A stretch of DNA of 64,000 nt from Dictyostelium firmibasis (lineage: Eukaryota > Evosea > Eumycetozoa > Dictyosteliales > Dictyosteliaceae): NCBI GenBank assembly GCA_036169595.1, contig CM069770.1:62001-126000 (forward strand), in the 5' to 3' direction. Under the pieces are notes generated by a model. The model had not been told where the DNA came from. It did not search any database and saw only the letters and a program-made list of their open reading frames with translations. Positions within the stretch are counted from its first letter, which is position 1. Each line of letters opens with the position of its first letter. A program made the translations under genes and the position numbers. Shown here one piece after another: positions 23,285-34,091 of this stretch.

Positions 23285-24220
23285 TTGTTTATGAACTCTT
23301 GGCAACCATCAACCTTAAAGGTCTATGATTCAAATTACTCAAAGTTCCATTTCTTTTGTATTTTAAATCGTTTGGATCCATCAAAGATTACTCTGGTAGT
23401 TTTTATGGACTATTTAACCTATTTATTCAAGCTACAACCTCCGTTGGCTTATTTAACAATTAACAGTCATCGTTCAATGCTCAATCAGTTACTCATTCTT
23501 AGGAATCAATCTGAAATAGTTAATGATCCATTCATATCAAGAATAATGACTGGTATTCACAAGTTACGTCCGAGTAACTCAAAGTATAATGAAATCTGGA
23601 ATGCAAATCAAGTTTTCAAATACTTATCTACAATCAACGTTTATCCAAAGTTTACATACTCTGTCCTTCTACATAAGACTTTTGTTCTTTGTAAAATGTT
23701 CGGTTTAGCAAGGTCATCTGACTTGGTCAAATGGTCTTACAAGAATTTAATAATCACTGAACACTCAATTAAAGCTCCTGTTATCAATGCAAAAGAACAA
23801 AGGAATACAAAGAATGCTGATATTTCCATTTTAGAATTAACTTCATTAGATGAATCCAATGCAAGTATTTGTCCGGTTATCCATCTTTCAAGATACCTCA
23901 AACACTCTGAACAAAGAAGAACTGTTTCTTCTGGTGATTCAGTATTCATTCTCCGTGATGGTAGTCCAGTTTCAGTCGAATATATAAACTCTATAGTTTT
24001 ATCAATACTTTCAAAATCAGGTATTGATATTACAAAGTTCAAATCTCACTCTACTCGTTCCGCTATGGCTTCTCTCTTGTTGTCCAGTAATGTTCCATTC
24101 CATGTGGTCAAGAAACTAGGTCGTTGGAAATCAAATGATACAGTTGATAACTTTTATGACAAGAAAATCATTGGTGAAAAATCTGGTGGTTTCTTAAATA
24201 ATGTAGTCCAACTTTCATAA
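23285..24220 (+). CDS. DIRS B tyrosine recombinase domain
   Basis: The core of the recombinase lies in a frame that overlaps the RNase H upstream, as known for DIRS-1. The catalytic residues are visible in LARSSDLVK, HSTRSAM, LGRWKSND and NFYDKK. It ends shortly before the internal complementary region. Confidence 0.8.
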   Translation: MFMNSWQPSTLKVYDSNYSKFHFFCILNRLDPSKITLVVFMDYLTYLFKLQPPLAYLTINSHRSMLNQLLILRNQSEIVNDPFISRIMTGIHKLRPSNSKYNEIWNANQVFKYLSTINVYPKFTYSVLLHKTFVLCKMFGLARSSDLVKWSYKNLIITEHSIKAPVINAKEQRNTKNADISILELTSLDESNASICPVIHLSRYLKHSEQRRTVSSGDSVFILRDGSPVSVEYINSIVLSILSKSGIDITKFKSHSTRSAMASLLLSSNVPFHVVKKLGRWKSNDTVDNFYDKKIIGEKSGGFLNNVVQLS

Positions 24221-24763
24221 ATTTAAATATATATATGATAATATAAATTAAAAATTTAAATAATTAAATTATATTTTATATTAAATATATATATTTAAAT
24301 TGGTCCCAGCCCGCCCTCCCTTAGTCGGAATTCCATATAAATCAAATTGTTTTCAATATTTAGTGCCACTATTTATACTGTTTTTACTTTCTGAAAAATT
24401 TCTCAAAACTCAAAAAAATAGGTGCATAACACGTGGCAACTTTTTTCAAACTCGAAATTTTTCATTTTTTCAATAATTTTTTCGAGCTAAAAAACCTCCA
24501 GAAAATTCATTTGAATTTCTCTGAAAATTATCTTAAATATTTGGGAATAATCAAATAAATAAATGTATTCATAAATTTAAATATATATATTTAATATAAA
24601 ATATAATTTAATTATTTAAATTTTTAATTATTTTTTATTTTTTATTTTTTAATATCTTTAATTTTTTAATTAGAAAACTACAATAAGTTACACAAAACAA
24701 TTTAATTATTAAAAACAAAAACAAACATATATATTAAGTAATAGCATTCTTTTATTAAACACC

Positions 24764-25839
24764 ATGGGTATGCATTACTAAAATAAAAATAATATAGTTT
24801 ACAAATTGTTTTATTAACAAAATGTGTTTTAATAGATTTTAGAAATCTAAAAAAATATAAATTAGATAAATCAAACAATAACAATATTAATAAAAATAAT
24901 ATTAGTAATAACTATGAATCAACAGAATCAACAGAATCTAGTAGTGAAAATGAAGAATATAGTGATGATATTGCATTGTCAAACAATGAAAATGATGATT
25001 ACAGTGATAATGATACTTTTAATGATAATGATAATAGGTTTGAAGATACTGATATCGAAAGTCAAGAACAATCACTTGATTCTAGCGAGTCAGATAATGA
25101 TTTAGATGACTCGGATTCCAGAGATATAGATTCAAACTCAAATGTTTGGAATTGGGAAACAACACATACATTCTTGACATTTTATTTAAAGAATTTAAGA
25201 AACCCGAATATCAATTCATTATCAAACAAAAGTGTAATGCAATTAACCGTTTCCGACTATAATAAAAAGTATAAAACCAATCTCAGTGTCAAACAAGCTT
25301 TGTCGTACTTATCTAATCTCAGAGGCGTTAATTCAAAATTGAAAAAACCATTCACTCGTCCAAAGAGATTCACAAGTCATCACATCAATAAATATGGTTC
25401 CAAACATAATTTCAGTTTATATCTTGATACTTGTGAAAACTATTTTAACAAATCTTCTAAATTATTGGAATTAATAGAGAAAGAATTAAGAAGTTCTCAA
25501 GTAATTGGTGATACCGAATCAAGATTAAATTCTTCCCAAATCTCTGATGATATTTCTTCTCAACAACAGAATAGAACAAATGTAAGAAGAGATCGTTATT
25601 CAACTTTAACAAATATCTTTCAAGATGAAAAATCATTCAGAGGGAAGGTATGCTCCAGACTTGAAAAACAAGAACAGATCAAAAGAGAAAAGTTAGACCA
25701 TCAAATTAAACAAGATAGTGTTAATAACTCTTTAAACTCTAGATTAATAACACAACTAGAAAGATCAAGTAACCAATTAGAAGTGTTGTCTGAAATATTG
25801 ATTCAACTATTAAAAAATAAAACCAATCCCAATAAATAA
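24764..25839 (+). CDS. Myb/SANT-like Harbinger partner protein (H1), 335 aa
   Basis: The organisation is the same as in H2: exon ATGG at 24764-24767, intron 24768-24835 and exon 24836-25839. The protein differs from H2 at a few residues (Q to E in the acidic region, A to S before SQQQ, E to K in the basic tail). The frame is open. Its partner gene is on the other side of DIRS B, more than 8 kb away, so the divergent promoter region of H1 has been split. Confidence 0.75.
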
Positions 25840-25995
25840 AAATTAAATCTTTTCATTTATAAATTATAAAAAAAGTATTCATTTTTTAAGGCTTATGTTT
25901 TTTACAAAAATTAAATTTAAATCTGTGAAAGTATACACATCTTAAGTTTTGAAATTGTAATTTAATATTTAAATTTAAGTAAGTGAAAACACCTC

Positions 25996-26937
25996 ATTTC
26001 TCAAGATGTCAAGAAAGAAATTTCAAATTGGTTAACTCTCTTAAACCAATGGAATGGAAAAGAAATAAGTCTGTTTCCAAGTTACGATTATGTTCTAACA
26101 ACAGATGCTTCAGAATCAGGTGCAGGTGCAACTTTAATGAAAGACAACAAACTCATCAAAACTTGGTCGTTCCAGTGGTCAGAAGTCCAATCAAACATGT
26201 CATCGAACCGTCGAGAAATGCTTGCTCTACTAATGGCATTTCAGACTCTATGTCGGAAGTTGAACAACTGCAATCTAAAGATTCAAACCGACAACACAAC
26301 AACTCTCTCGTATGTCAATCGTCAAGGTGGTCAGATTCAAGATCTATCGATTCTCTTCGAACAACTTTGGAAACAATGTCTCAAGAAGAAAATCAATCTG
26401 ATCGGGGAACACATTCCAGGATTCTTCAATGTCAAAGCCGATCACCTCAGTCGTCTATCAGAGATGAATCACAAATCATCCAAGCCGATCAAGAGTTACA
26501 ACTGGCAACTCAAGAAAGAAGTATTCAATCGAATTCAACTTCAATTCGGTCAAATTCAAATGGATCTGTTTGCTTCACACTTCAACCATCAAACAATCAA
26601 TTACTCAACAATGAAAATGAATGCTCTACAACTCGATTGGAGTCAGTGGAATCAATGTCTAGCGTTCCCACCTCCAATACTTTTGCCTTCTGTGATGGAG
26701 AAGATGAACTTATTGAGTTCGAAGATGGTTTCTATAATACTGATCTTCCCGATTTGGAGATCAGCAACTTGGTATCCGATGATTCAAGCTCAAGTTCCTC
26801 GTCATCATCGCCATCTGTTTCCTCAAGTACTGGGTACGTTCCAAGAAGTATTGACAAAGGAATCGATAGAGTCAATACCAATTCAAATTCAGCAACGATG
26901 GAAACTGGGGATTATTCGACTTTCCAATCTCATGTAA
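25996..26937 (+). CDS. DIRS A reverse transcriptase C-terminal part and RNase H
   Basis: This is a continuation of the 13577 frame on the far side of Harbinger H1. The RNase H TTDASESGAGATL box and the NVKADHLSR box are present. Confidence 0.75.
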   Translation: MSQDVKKEISNWLTLLNQWNGKEISLFPSYDYVLTTDASESGAGATLMKDNKLIKTWSFQWSEVQSNMSSNRREMLALLMAFQTLCRKLNNCNLKIQTDNTTTLSYVNRQGGQIQDLSILFEQLWKQCLKKKINLIGEHIPGFFNVKADHLSRLSEMNHKSSKPIKSYNWQLKKEVFNRIQLQFGQIQMDLFASHFNHQTINYSTMKMNALQLDWSQWNQCLAFPPPILLPSVMEKMNLLSSKMVSIILIFPIWRSATWYPMIQAQVPRHHRHLFPQVLGTFQEVLTKESIESIPIQIQQRWKLGIIRLSNLM

Positions 26938-26975
26938 AGTCAATAATTAAAACAAGTAAATCGAGTACTTCGAAT

Positions 26976-27911
26976 TTGTTTATGAACTCTTGGCAACCAT
27001 CAACCTTAAAGGTCTATGATTCAAACTACTCAAAGTTCCATTTCTTTTGTATTTTAAATCGTTTGGATCCATCAAAGATTACTCTGGTAGTTTTTATGGA
27101 CTATTTAACCTATTTATTCAAGCTACAACCTCCATTGGCTTATTCAACAATTAACAGTCATCGTTCAATGCTTAATCAGTTGCTCATTCTTAGAAATCAA
27201 TCTGAAATCGTTAATGATCCGTTCATATCAAGAATAATGACTGGTATTCACAAGTTACGTCCGAGTAACTCAAAGTATAATGAAATCTGGAATGCAAATC
27301 AAGTTTTCAAATACTTATCTACAATCAACGTTTATCCAAAGTTTACATACTCTGTTCTTCTACATAAGACTTTTGTTCTTTGTAAAATGTTTGGTTTAGC
27401 AAGATCATCTGACTTGGTCAAATGGTCTTACAAGAATTTAATAATCACTGAACACTCTATTAAAGCTCCTGTTATCAATGCAAAAGAACAAAGGAATACA
27501 AAGAATGCTGATATTTCCATTTTAGAATTAACTTCACTAGATGAATCAAATGCAAGTATTTGTCCAGTTCTCCATCTTTCAAGATACCTCAAACACTCTG
27601 AACAAAGAAGAACTGTTTCATCTGGTGACTCGGTTTTCATTCTCCGTGATGGTAATCCAGTTTCAGTCGAATATATAAACTCTATAGTTTTATCAATACT
27701 TTCAAAATCAGGTATTGATATTACAAAGTTCAAATCTCACTCTACTCGTTCCGCTATGGCTTCTCTCTTGTTGTCCAGTAATGTTCCATTCCATGTGGTC
27801 AAGAAACTCGGTCGTTGGAAATCAAATGATACAGTTGATAACTTTTATGACAAGAAAATCATTGGTGAAAAATCTGGTGGTTTCTTAAATAATGTAGTCC
27901 AACTTTCATAA
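26976..27911 (+). CDS. DIRS A tyrosine recombinase domain
   Basis: This is near-identical to the B and D copies, with R, HxxR, W and Y catalytic positions visible. The frame overlaps the end of the RNase H frame, the normal DIRS arrangement. Confidence 0.8.
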   Translation: MFMNSWQPSTLKVYDSNYSKFHFFCILNRLDPSKITLVVFMDYLTYLFKLQPPLAYSTINSHRSMLNQLLILRNQSEIVNDPFISRIMTGIHKLRPSNSKYNEIWNANQVFKYLSTINVYPKFTYSVLLHKTFVLCKMFGLARSSDLVKWSYKNLIITEHSIKAPVINAKEQRNTKNADISILELTSLDESNASICPVLHLSRYLKHSEQRRTVSSGDSVFILRDGNPVSVEYINSIVLSILSKSGIDITKFKSHSTRSAMASLLLSSNVPFHVVKKLGRWKSNDTVDNFYDKKIIGEKSGGFLNNVVQLS

Positions 27912-28319
27912 ATTTAAATATATATATGATAATATAAATTAAAAATTTAAATAATTAAATTATATTTTATATTAAATATATATATTTAAATTGGTCCCAA
28001 CCCGCCCTCCCTTAGTCGGAATTCCATATAAATCAAATTGTTTTCAATATTTAGTGCCACTATTTATACTGTTTTTACTTTCTGAAAAATTTCTCAAAAC
28101 TCAAAAAAATAGGTGCGTGACACGTGGCAACTTTTTTCAAACTCGAAATTTTTCATTTTTTCAATAATTTTTTCGAGCTAAAATATCTCCAGAAAATTCT
28201 CTTGAATTTCTCTGAAAATTATCTTAAATATTTGGGAATTTCAAATAAATAAATATATTCATAAATTTAAATATATATATTTAATATAAAATATAATTTA
28301 ATTATTTAAATTTTTAATT
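27912..28319 (+). repeat. DIRS A internal complementary region and inverted right repeat
   Basis: This region holds inverted copies of the outermost bases of both terminal repeats, then a CCCGCCCTCCC marker near 28001 and the right repeat in inverse orientation to the left one. The complementary region is thought to template circle formation. The same block is at 24221-24629 and 49930-50334. Confidence 0.75.
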
Positions 28320-28503
28320 TTCGAACAGAAATTGAAAAATTTTGAATAATTTGAATCATAAACCTTGAGTGTAGAAGGTTGCCAAGAGTTCATAAACAAG
28401 GTAGATGTACTTGACTTTTGAGTTCCAATTATAGATTTTACATAAGATTGAAAAGTTGAATAATCCCCAACTTCCAACGTTGTTGGATTTGAATTGGTAT
28501 TGA

Positions 28504-30333
28504 CTAAATTGATTCTTTGGTCAATACTTCCTGGAATGTACCCAGTACTTGAGGAAGCAGATGGCGATGATGACGAGGAACTTGAGCTTGAATCATTGGA
28601 TACCAAGTTGCTGACCTCCATATTGGAAAGATCAGTATTATAGAAACCATCTTCGAACTCAATAAGTTCATCTTCTCCATCACAGAAGGCAAAAGTATTG
28701 GAGGCGGAAAGGCGAGACATTGGTTCCATTGACTCCAATCGAGTTGAAGGGTATTCATTTTCATTGTTGAGTAGTTGATTGTTTGATGATTCAGATGAGA
28801 TGCAAACAGATCCATTTGAATTTGACCGAATTGAAGTTGAATTCGATTGAACACTTCTTTTTTGAGTTGCCAGTTGTAACTCTTGATCGGCTTGGATGAT
28901 TTGTGATTCATCTCTGATAGACGACTGAGGTGATCGGCTTTGACATTGAAGAATCCTGGAATGTGTTCCCCGATCAGATTGATTTTCTTCTTGAGACATT
29001 GTTTCCAAAGTTGTTCGAAGAGAATCGATAGGTTCTGGATTTGACCACCTTGACGGTTGATATACGATAGGGTTGTTGTGTTGTCGGTTTGAACTTTTAG
29101 ATTGCAGCTCTTTAACTTTCGACAAAGTTTTTGAAATGCCATTAATAGTGCAAGCATTTCTCGACGATTCGATGACATGTTTGATTGATCGGTTGACCAT
29201 TGGAAAGACCAAGTTTGTTTGAGCTTGTTTCCTTTCTTTAGAGTTGCACCTGCACCTGATTCTGATGCATCTGTTGTTAACACATAATCGTAACTTGGAA
29301 AAAGACTTATTTCTTTTCCATTCCATTGGTTTAAGAGTTTTAACCAATTTAATATTTCTATCTTTACTTCTTGAGGGATTGTAAATGATTGATCCCAATT
29401 TCCATTTGCGATAATTAAACTTTGACAATGGAACTTGTTTGTTTGTCGAGTGTATAGACGGAATGGTATTACTGCATCTTTCAATGCAATAAGCTTTCCT
29501 TTTAAACCAGCTAACTTTCTTAGAGAACATGAATCCAGTTTTAGAAAGTTTCTTATTTCTTTGATGACACTCTTTTTCTTTTTCTCCGGGACAAGCAATT
29601 TCATTGATATTGAATCGATTTCTAACCCGAGAAATGTTATTGTTTGAGTTGGTTGTAAAACACTCTTTTCTAGATTTAATTTGAATCCCAGTTTTAATAA
29701 AAGGTCCATTGTTTTGTTGAGGTTGAGAGTACATTCTTCTTTTGTTGAACCAACAATTAGAAGATCGTCCAAGTAAGCGATTACTGATACATTGATTTCT
29801 CTTAATCTTTGGAGTACTGGTCTCATTAACATTGTGAAGACTCGAGGAGCTGTTGATAATCCGAATGGCATCGTTTTCCAACGATAATGAATTCCTTTCC
29901 AAACGAACCGAAATAGGTCTCTGAATCTTTCGTCCACTAAGATATGAAGGTAGGCTTTCTTGATATCGAGTTTTACCATGTAATAACCTTGTTTCAACAT
30001 TGATGTGAGATTATTTATTCCTTCCATCTTGAATGATTGATTGCTGATGAACTTGTTTAATCTTTTTAAATCTAGTACTGGACGAAGTAAATTCGTTCCA
30101 GCTTTTGGAACCGTAAACACGTTGGAGTAAAAAACGAGTTTTGAATAACGGTTTGGAAGTACTTGCTCTATAGCATCGTCTAGTAGCAATTCTTGTACTT
30201 CGTTTGTGATGCAATCCGTTTTCGGATCATCTGACATCGAGATCGGGATTGGGTTCAGCATCGGTTTAAAGTTTGGAAGTAGATGAATCTTTAGACCATT
30301 CACTACTTCTTGACAAAAGTTTGGAAGACCCAA
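28504..30333 (-). CDS. DIRS C reverse transcriptase/RNase H, 609 aa
   Basis: The frame holds the reverse transcriptase with KLDIKKAYLHI and YLDD, then RNase H with TTDASESGAGATL. It is clearly diverged from subfamily 1 but collinear. On the same bases a second frame (28298-29902) carries the start of the recombinase frame. Confidence 0.8.
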   Translation of the reverse strand: MGLPNFCQEVVNGLKIHLLPNFKPMLNPIPISMSDDPKTDCITNEVQELLLDDAIEQVLPNRYSKLVFYSNVFTVPKAGTNLLRPVLDLKRLNKFISNQSFKMEGINNLTSMLKQGYYMVKLDIKKAYLHILVDERFRDLFRFVWKGIHYRWKTMPFGLSTAPRVFTMLMRPVLQRLREINVSVIAYLDDLLIVGSTKEECTLNLNKTMDLLLKLGFKLNLEKSVLQPTQTITFLGLEIDSISMKLLVPEKKKKSVIKEIRNFLKLDSCSLRKLAGLKGKLIALKDAVIPFRLYTRQTNKFHCQSLIIANGNWDQSFTIPQEVKIEILNWLKLLNQWNGKEISLFPSYDYVLTTDASESGAGATLKKGNKLKQTWSFQWSTDQSNMSSNRREMLALLMAFQKLCRKLKSCNLKVQTDNTTTLSYINRQGGQIQNLSILFEQLWKQCLKKKINLIGEHIPGFFNVKADHLSRLSEMNHKSSKPIKSYNWQLKKEVFNRIQLQFGQIQMDLFASHLNHQTINYSTMKMNTLQLDWSQWNQCLAFPPPILLPSVMEKMNLLSSKMVSIILIFPIWRSATWYPMIQAQVPRHHRHLLPQVLGTFQEVLTKESI

Positions 30334-30383
30334 TTCTTTCCAAACTTGTTTGAAGTGGACGAGACGTCCACCTACCGGTAAGT

Positions 30384-31436
30384 TTACTTCTTGTTCTTCG
30401 GAAAACGGTAGTTGTTGTTGGAACCGTTTCCAGACTTGGTATTGTTGCTACCTGCTGCAACAGTACCTTGGGATCCATTGAAGTTGTTGGATCGGCCATT
30501 ACTCCCACTATTGGATTTACTATTACTACTGTTTCCATTAGTGTTATTACCACTTGAGTTGTTATTATTGTTATTATTGTTGTTATTATTAAATGATTTC
30601 TTAAATCTTGATTTTGATTGATAACTACTTTTTGATAATGATTGTTTTGTTTCATTATTCTTTCTGATTACCTTTGATAACTTTCTTATACGTTCAGTTT
30701 CAGTTTCATCAAATAATTTTGGAGTATCCTTTATCTTGATTGGTTGAACGACTTCAGAACCATATATTTCTTTTGATATGTTGTTACCACGAACACGACT
30801 TAATGATGCTTGTGCATTAATAGTTAAAAGAATAGTAGAGTCAGCTAAATAACTTAATAGTTCAGTATCGACTTCAGAATTATCAGTAGATGATAACATG
30901 TTTGATATCAAGAGGATAGGTTTCAATATATCATTGATTCTTTTTTCGACAATGAATAGATCGGAATCATTATTCTTGAGATGAGATGAGGCAGTAATAC
31001 CATCTGGAGTACCGAATGGAGCAACATTAACTTGAAAATTTGATGGAAAGCAAAAAGTTTTATTAAAATCAGAAATATCGTTCTTTTTGAGGATACATTG
31101 TTCTTCAACAAGTAAACCTTGATTGTTTAATAAATGTTTATATTCATTAAACAATAAATCAGATAATTGATATTCAGTTGGTATATCGACATCATTATTT
31201 GAATCATCATCATTATCTTCATTCTCTTTATCTGAATTGTTATTATTCTCTTGATTTTTACTTATATTATTGTTAGATGTTATTGGTTCTTTAACGTATC
31301 TACTAAATGTTAATGTTAATTTATTTATTTGATCTTCAATTGATTTCATTCTAATATCCATTGAATTTGTGTATTTATCTGTAGAGGAACTGCCATAGCT
31401 TTGATCATTAGAGTTATTATTAACAGTGGTGTTCAT
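30384..31436 (-). CDS. DIRS C ORF1 (gag-like), 350 aa
   Basis: This is the subfamily-2 version of ORF1, starting MNTTVNNNSNDQSYGSSS. It shares the conserved FCFPSNFQVNVAPFGTP block and the basic Gly/Asn/Ser tail ending RFPKNKK with subfamily 1. Open. Confidence 0.8.
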   Translation of the reverse strand: MNTTVNNNSNDQSYGSSSTDKYTNSMDIRMKSIEDQINKLTLTFSRYVKEPITSNNNISKNQENNNNSDKENEDNDDDSNNDVDIPTEYQLSDLLFNEYKHLLNNQGLLVEEQCILKKNDISDFNKTFCFPSNFQVNVAPFGTPDGITASSHLKNNDSDLFIVEKRINDILKPILLISNMLSSTDNSEVDTELLSYLADSTILLTINAQASLSRVRGNNISKEIYGSEVVQPIKIKDTPKLFDETETERIRKLSKVIRKNNETKQSLSKSSYQSKSRFKKSFNNNNNNNNNNNSSGNNTNGNSSNSKSNSGSNGRSNNFNGSQGTVAAGSNNTKSGNGSNNNYRFPKNKK

Positions 31437-31539
31437 TATTTTATTTAATTTAAAATATTGTATGAGTTAGTATAATATTAAATTAAAATATATAAAAATA
31501 TTGTTATAAATTAATTATTTGTATAAAAATTGTATGAAT

Positions 31540-31823
31540 GTATCTTAAACATATAGGAGGAATTCCCAAATAAAATAAATCAAATTGTAAAAGTTTCTGT
31601 ATGGTATTTATAATGAAACGCATTCGTCTGTAAAAACTTCAACAAAAAAAAAAAAAAAAATTTTTATTTTTCCCCCACTTTTTGGCGCACTTATTTGCGC
31701 GGGAAATTTTAACACACCCCACACCACACTTTGCGCGAAATTTTTAAAAATTTAAAAATTATCTTAAATATTTGGGAATAATCAAATAAATAAATGTATT
31801 CATAATATAAATATATATATGAT
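31540..31823 (-). repeat. DIRS C left terminal repeat (subfamily 2)
   Basis: The repeat contains the C-rich and GGCGCAC/GCGCGGG marker segment of subfamily 2, inverted relative to 2258-2520. This pair defines the two ends of element C. Confidence 0.75.
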
Positions 31824-31885
31824 AATATAAATAAATATATTCATAAATTTAAATATATATATGATAATATAAATTAATAAAAGAA

Positions 31886-31916
<31 letters not shown>

Positions 31917-32233
31917 GTATAAATTATGTGTGTGTATCTTAAATATATATAGTAGGAATTCCCAAATAAAATAAATCAAATTGTTTTCAATATTTAGTGC
32001 CACTATTTATACTGTTTTTACTTTCTGAAAAATTTCTCAAAACTCAAAAAAATAGGTGCGTGACACGTGGCAACTTTTTTCAAACTCGAAATTTTTCATT
32101 TTTTCAATAATTTTTTCGAGCTAAAAAACCTCCAGAAAATTCATTTGAATTTCTCTAAAAATTATCTTAAATATTTGGGAATAATCAAATAAATAAATGT
32201 ATTCATAAATTTAAATATATATATGATAATATC
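31824..32233 (-). mobile_element. DIRS subfamily-1 terminal repeat fragment(s)
   Basis: A short duplicated repeat edge (31824-31863) is followed by a minus-strand leader and left terminal repeat of subfamily 1 (31864-32233). No coding part is attached. It ends at the left terminus of transposon Y1. It is a fossil fragment. Confidence 0.7.
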
Positions 32234-32451
32234 ACTACAAACTATCTTACCTTTCCACCCCTCCCCCACCCCCTAAATTTTTTGAAAAAAATTTTTACAG
32301 GTGTGGGAAAATTTGCGCAATTTTTTTTTCTTTTTTTTTTTTTTTTTTTTTTTCATTTTTTTTTTCAATTTTATATAACACAAGGATATATATTTGTTTT
32401 CGAAAATGTAATCAAATATTAAAATTTTTTTAAAAAAATTATAAAATTTTA

Positions 32452-32758
32452 TTACAATATTATTATTTTAGTTTTACCTGGTTTAAAATCGATCGTTTTA
32501 TTACCAAAATCACACAATAATACTTTTATGTTGTCTCTTCCTACCAATTGTTGAAATTTTGCAACATACCAGAAACTAGAAGGTAAGTGTCGATTTTTAT
32601 CATCAATATATTCACCATTTTCATCACACACACCATTCACAAACACAAACAACTTCTCATCAGGGAGCAATACATATTTATTTGTGAAATTTAATTCAGT
32701 ACGTGGCTTTGTTGAGATATGTGATGCAAGTGTTTGTTGATATTCATTTTCACCTTCG
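32452..32758 (-). CDS. Y1 protein, last exon with second Tudor-like domain
   Basis: The segment reads LPDEKLFVFVNGVCDENGEY, then SSFWYVAKFQQL and KVLLCDFGNKTIDF. The CDFGN motif after two beta-strand-like stretches is characteristic of Tudor domains. The acceptor AG is at 32759-32760. The splice phase to the preceding exon does not fit cleanly, so either the junction is elsewhere or a break lies between them. Confidence 0.5.
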
Positions 32759-32847
32759 CTATATATTATGATATAAATTATGATTTGAATAGTCATGTAC
32801 ACATACAATAATATTGTTAATTATAATGTATACTAACTCCATCAGTG

Positions 32848-32903
<56 letters not shown>

Positions 32904-32904
32904 C

Positions 32905-33350
32905 TTTCTTAAATTTTAATAGATACTCAATTTCACCATAAATATCTGACCATCTATATCCGATAATAGTTGCAGGCCAATATGATCGGTAGAATTGATT
33001 TTTACGTAGAAAAATGGATTCAACAATTCTTCCAACTGGTATTATTGATTTATTATATTTATTTTCTCTAGCAAAACATAATCGATATACTTTGAATAGT
33101 CTTAAAGTTAGTTCAAATGATTTTACATCTATAAGAGTGTATGTTGAATCGGGGAATCCCAAATATATTTGTTGGTCACCGATATTAAATGAACACTTCA
33201 TATTATAAAATATTGTAGTAGTAGTAGAAGTAGTTGCTGGTCTGGTAGCTGGTCTGGTGGTAGCTGATCTAGTGGTAGCTGATCTAATGGTAGCTGATCT
33301 AGTGGTAGCTGGTTTGGTGGCATTGGTAGTGGTAGTAGTGGTAGCAGGTC
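32905..33350 (-). CDS. Y1 protein, first Tudor-like domain
   Basis: On the far side of Y2, the frame begins with a Thr/Ala/Pro-rich repeat (PATT, SATT units). It then reads MKCSFNIGDQQI, GRIVESIFLRK, and the Tudor-like core YWPATIIGYRWSDIYGEIEYLL. It is the continuation of 37942-38217. The end is a GTATAT donor at 32904 followed by an (AT)n tract. Confidence 0.55.
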
Positions 33351-33634
33351 ACTACAACATTTCTTCTACCCCCTGCTGTGTGTTTTTCTGAAGTAATTTT
33401 TGAAAGTGTGGGTGGGGGTAGCTGCGCAAATTTTTTTTTTTTTTTTAAATTATTTCAATTTTTTTTTTTCAAAATTTTATTTTTCATATCATTCACCTCA
33501 AATAAACTACATTATAATATATATTTATTACCTATTTGATAATTTTATTTGTTTACTTTATTTGTTACTTTATAATATATATTTTGTGCCCGTTTTATTT
33601 ATTTATTATTTTTTAGAGGTGTTAATTAAATTAG

Positions 33635-33980
33635 TCAATCTAATAAAATTGTATTATTTCGACGCAATCTGAAAAAATGCTCAACATTATTACCTTCATT
33701 GTTGAATGGAAAGTCAGTAAGTTTTATAATTATTTTTTTATTATCACGTGGATCAATCTTTTCAAAACATACTCTATACCAATAAAAATTATGTTTTTGT
33801 TTATGTTTAACCATTTGACCTCTATCACCACACAATGATTCAATTTTCACCAATAATTTCTCACCACTGATCAATGTATTAATTTTTTGTTTATCCACCC
33901 ATTCCACCTCTTCATCTTTAATATAGGGAATAATATTATTATTTAGAGTACATTGATACTCAACAAAATCCAATACTTGA
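33635..33980 (-). CDS. Y2 protein, last exon with second Tudor-like domain
   Basis: This is exon 4 of the Y2 gene. Splicing from 34092 gives LLKFDQVLDFVEYQC in frame. GEKLLVKIESLCGDRGQ and FYWYRVCFEKID followed by IIIKLTDF fit a Tudor-like barrel. It ends with RLRRNNTILLD. Confidence 0.6.
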
Positions 33981-34091
33981 CTGTATGTATATATTTGGTT
34001 AGTTTCTATAATTAATAGACTATTTTATAAATAAATAGTTTATTATAATAACATATGTGGATAATATATATATATATAGCATAACACTTAC

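Larger units (their letters stand above)
16526..24629 (+). mobile_element. DIRS element B (subfamily 1), fourth layer
   Basis: The left repeat and leader are at 16526-16935, ORF1 at 16936-17937, and the reverse transcriptase/RNase H at 17988-18838 and 22199-23246. The recombinase ends at 24220, and the complementary region and right repeat are at 24221-24629. It is inserted in the A/T-rich intergenic region of Harbinger H1 and is itself split by H2. Without H2 it is about 4.7 kb and looks whole. It is young. Confidence 0.88.
14534..25995. mobile_element. Harbinger-type DNA transposon H1, third layer
   Basis: The inverted termini are GAGGTGTTTAC and GTGAAAACACCTC, flanked by ATT at 14531-14533 and 25996-25998, the three-base duplication typical of PIF/Harbinger elements. 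It carries two divergent genes: a minus-strand chromodomain-transposase (14703-16141) and a plus-strand Myb/SANT-like protein (24764-25839). DIRS B is inserted between them, so both genes stay open. The length without B is about 3.36 kb, equal to H2. Confidence 0.85.
12117..28319 (+). mobile_element. DIRS element A (subfamily 1), second layer
   Basis: The left repeat and leader are at 12117-12524, ORF1 at 12525-13526, and the reverse transcriptase/RNase H at 13577-14533 and 25996-26937. The recombinase ends at 27911, and the internal complementary region and inverted right repeat are at 27912-28319. Harbinger H1 sits inside its reverse transcriptase with an ATT duplication. Without H1 the element is about 4.7 kb and its frames look whole. 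It is inserted in DIRS C without a clear target duplication, as DIRS elements do. It is young, judging by its similarity to B and D. Confidence 0.88.

Noticed and set aside
32849-32897. (AT)n tract as a promoter or origin
   Set aside because: It is a simple AT microsatellite next to an exon end in Y1, and nothing else supports a regulatory role.
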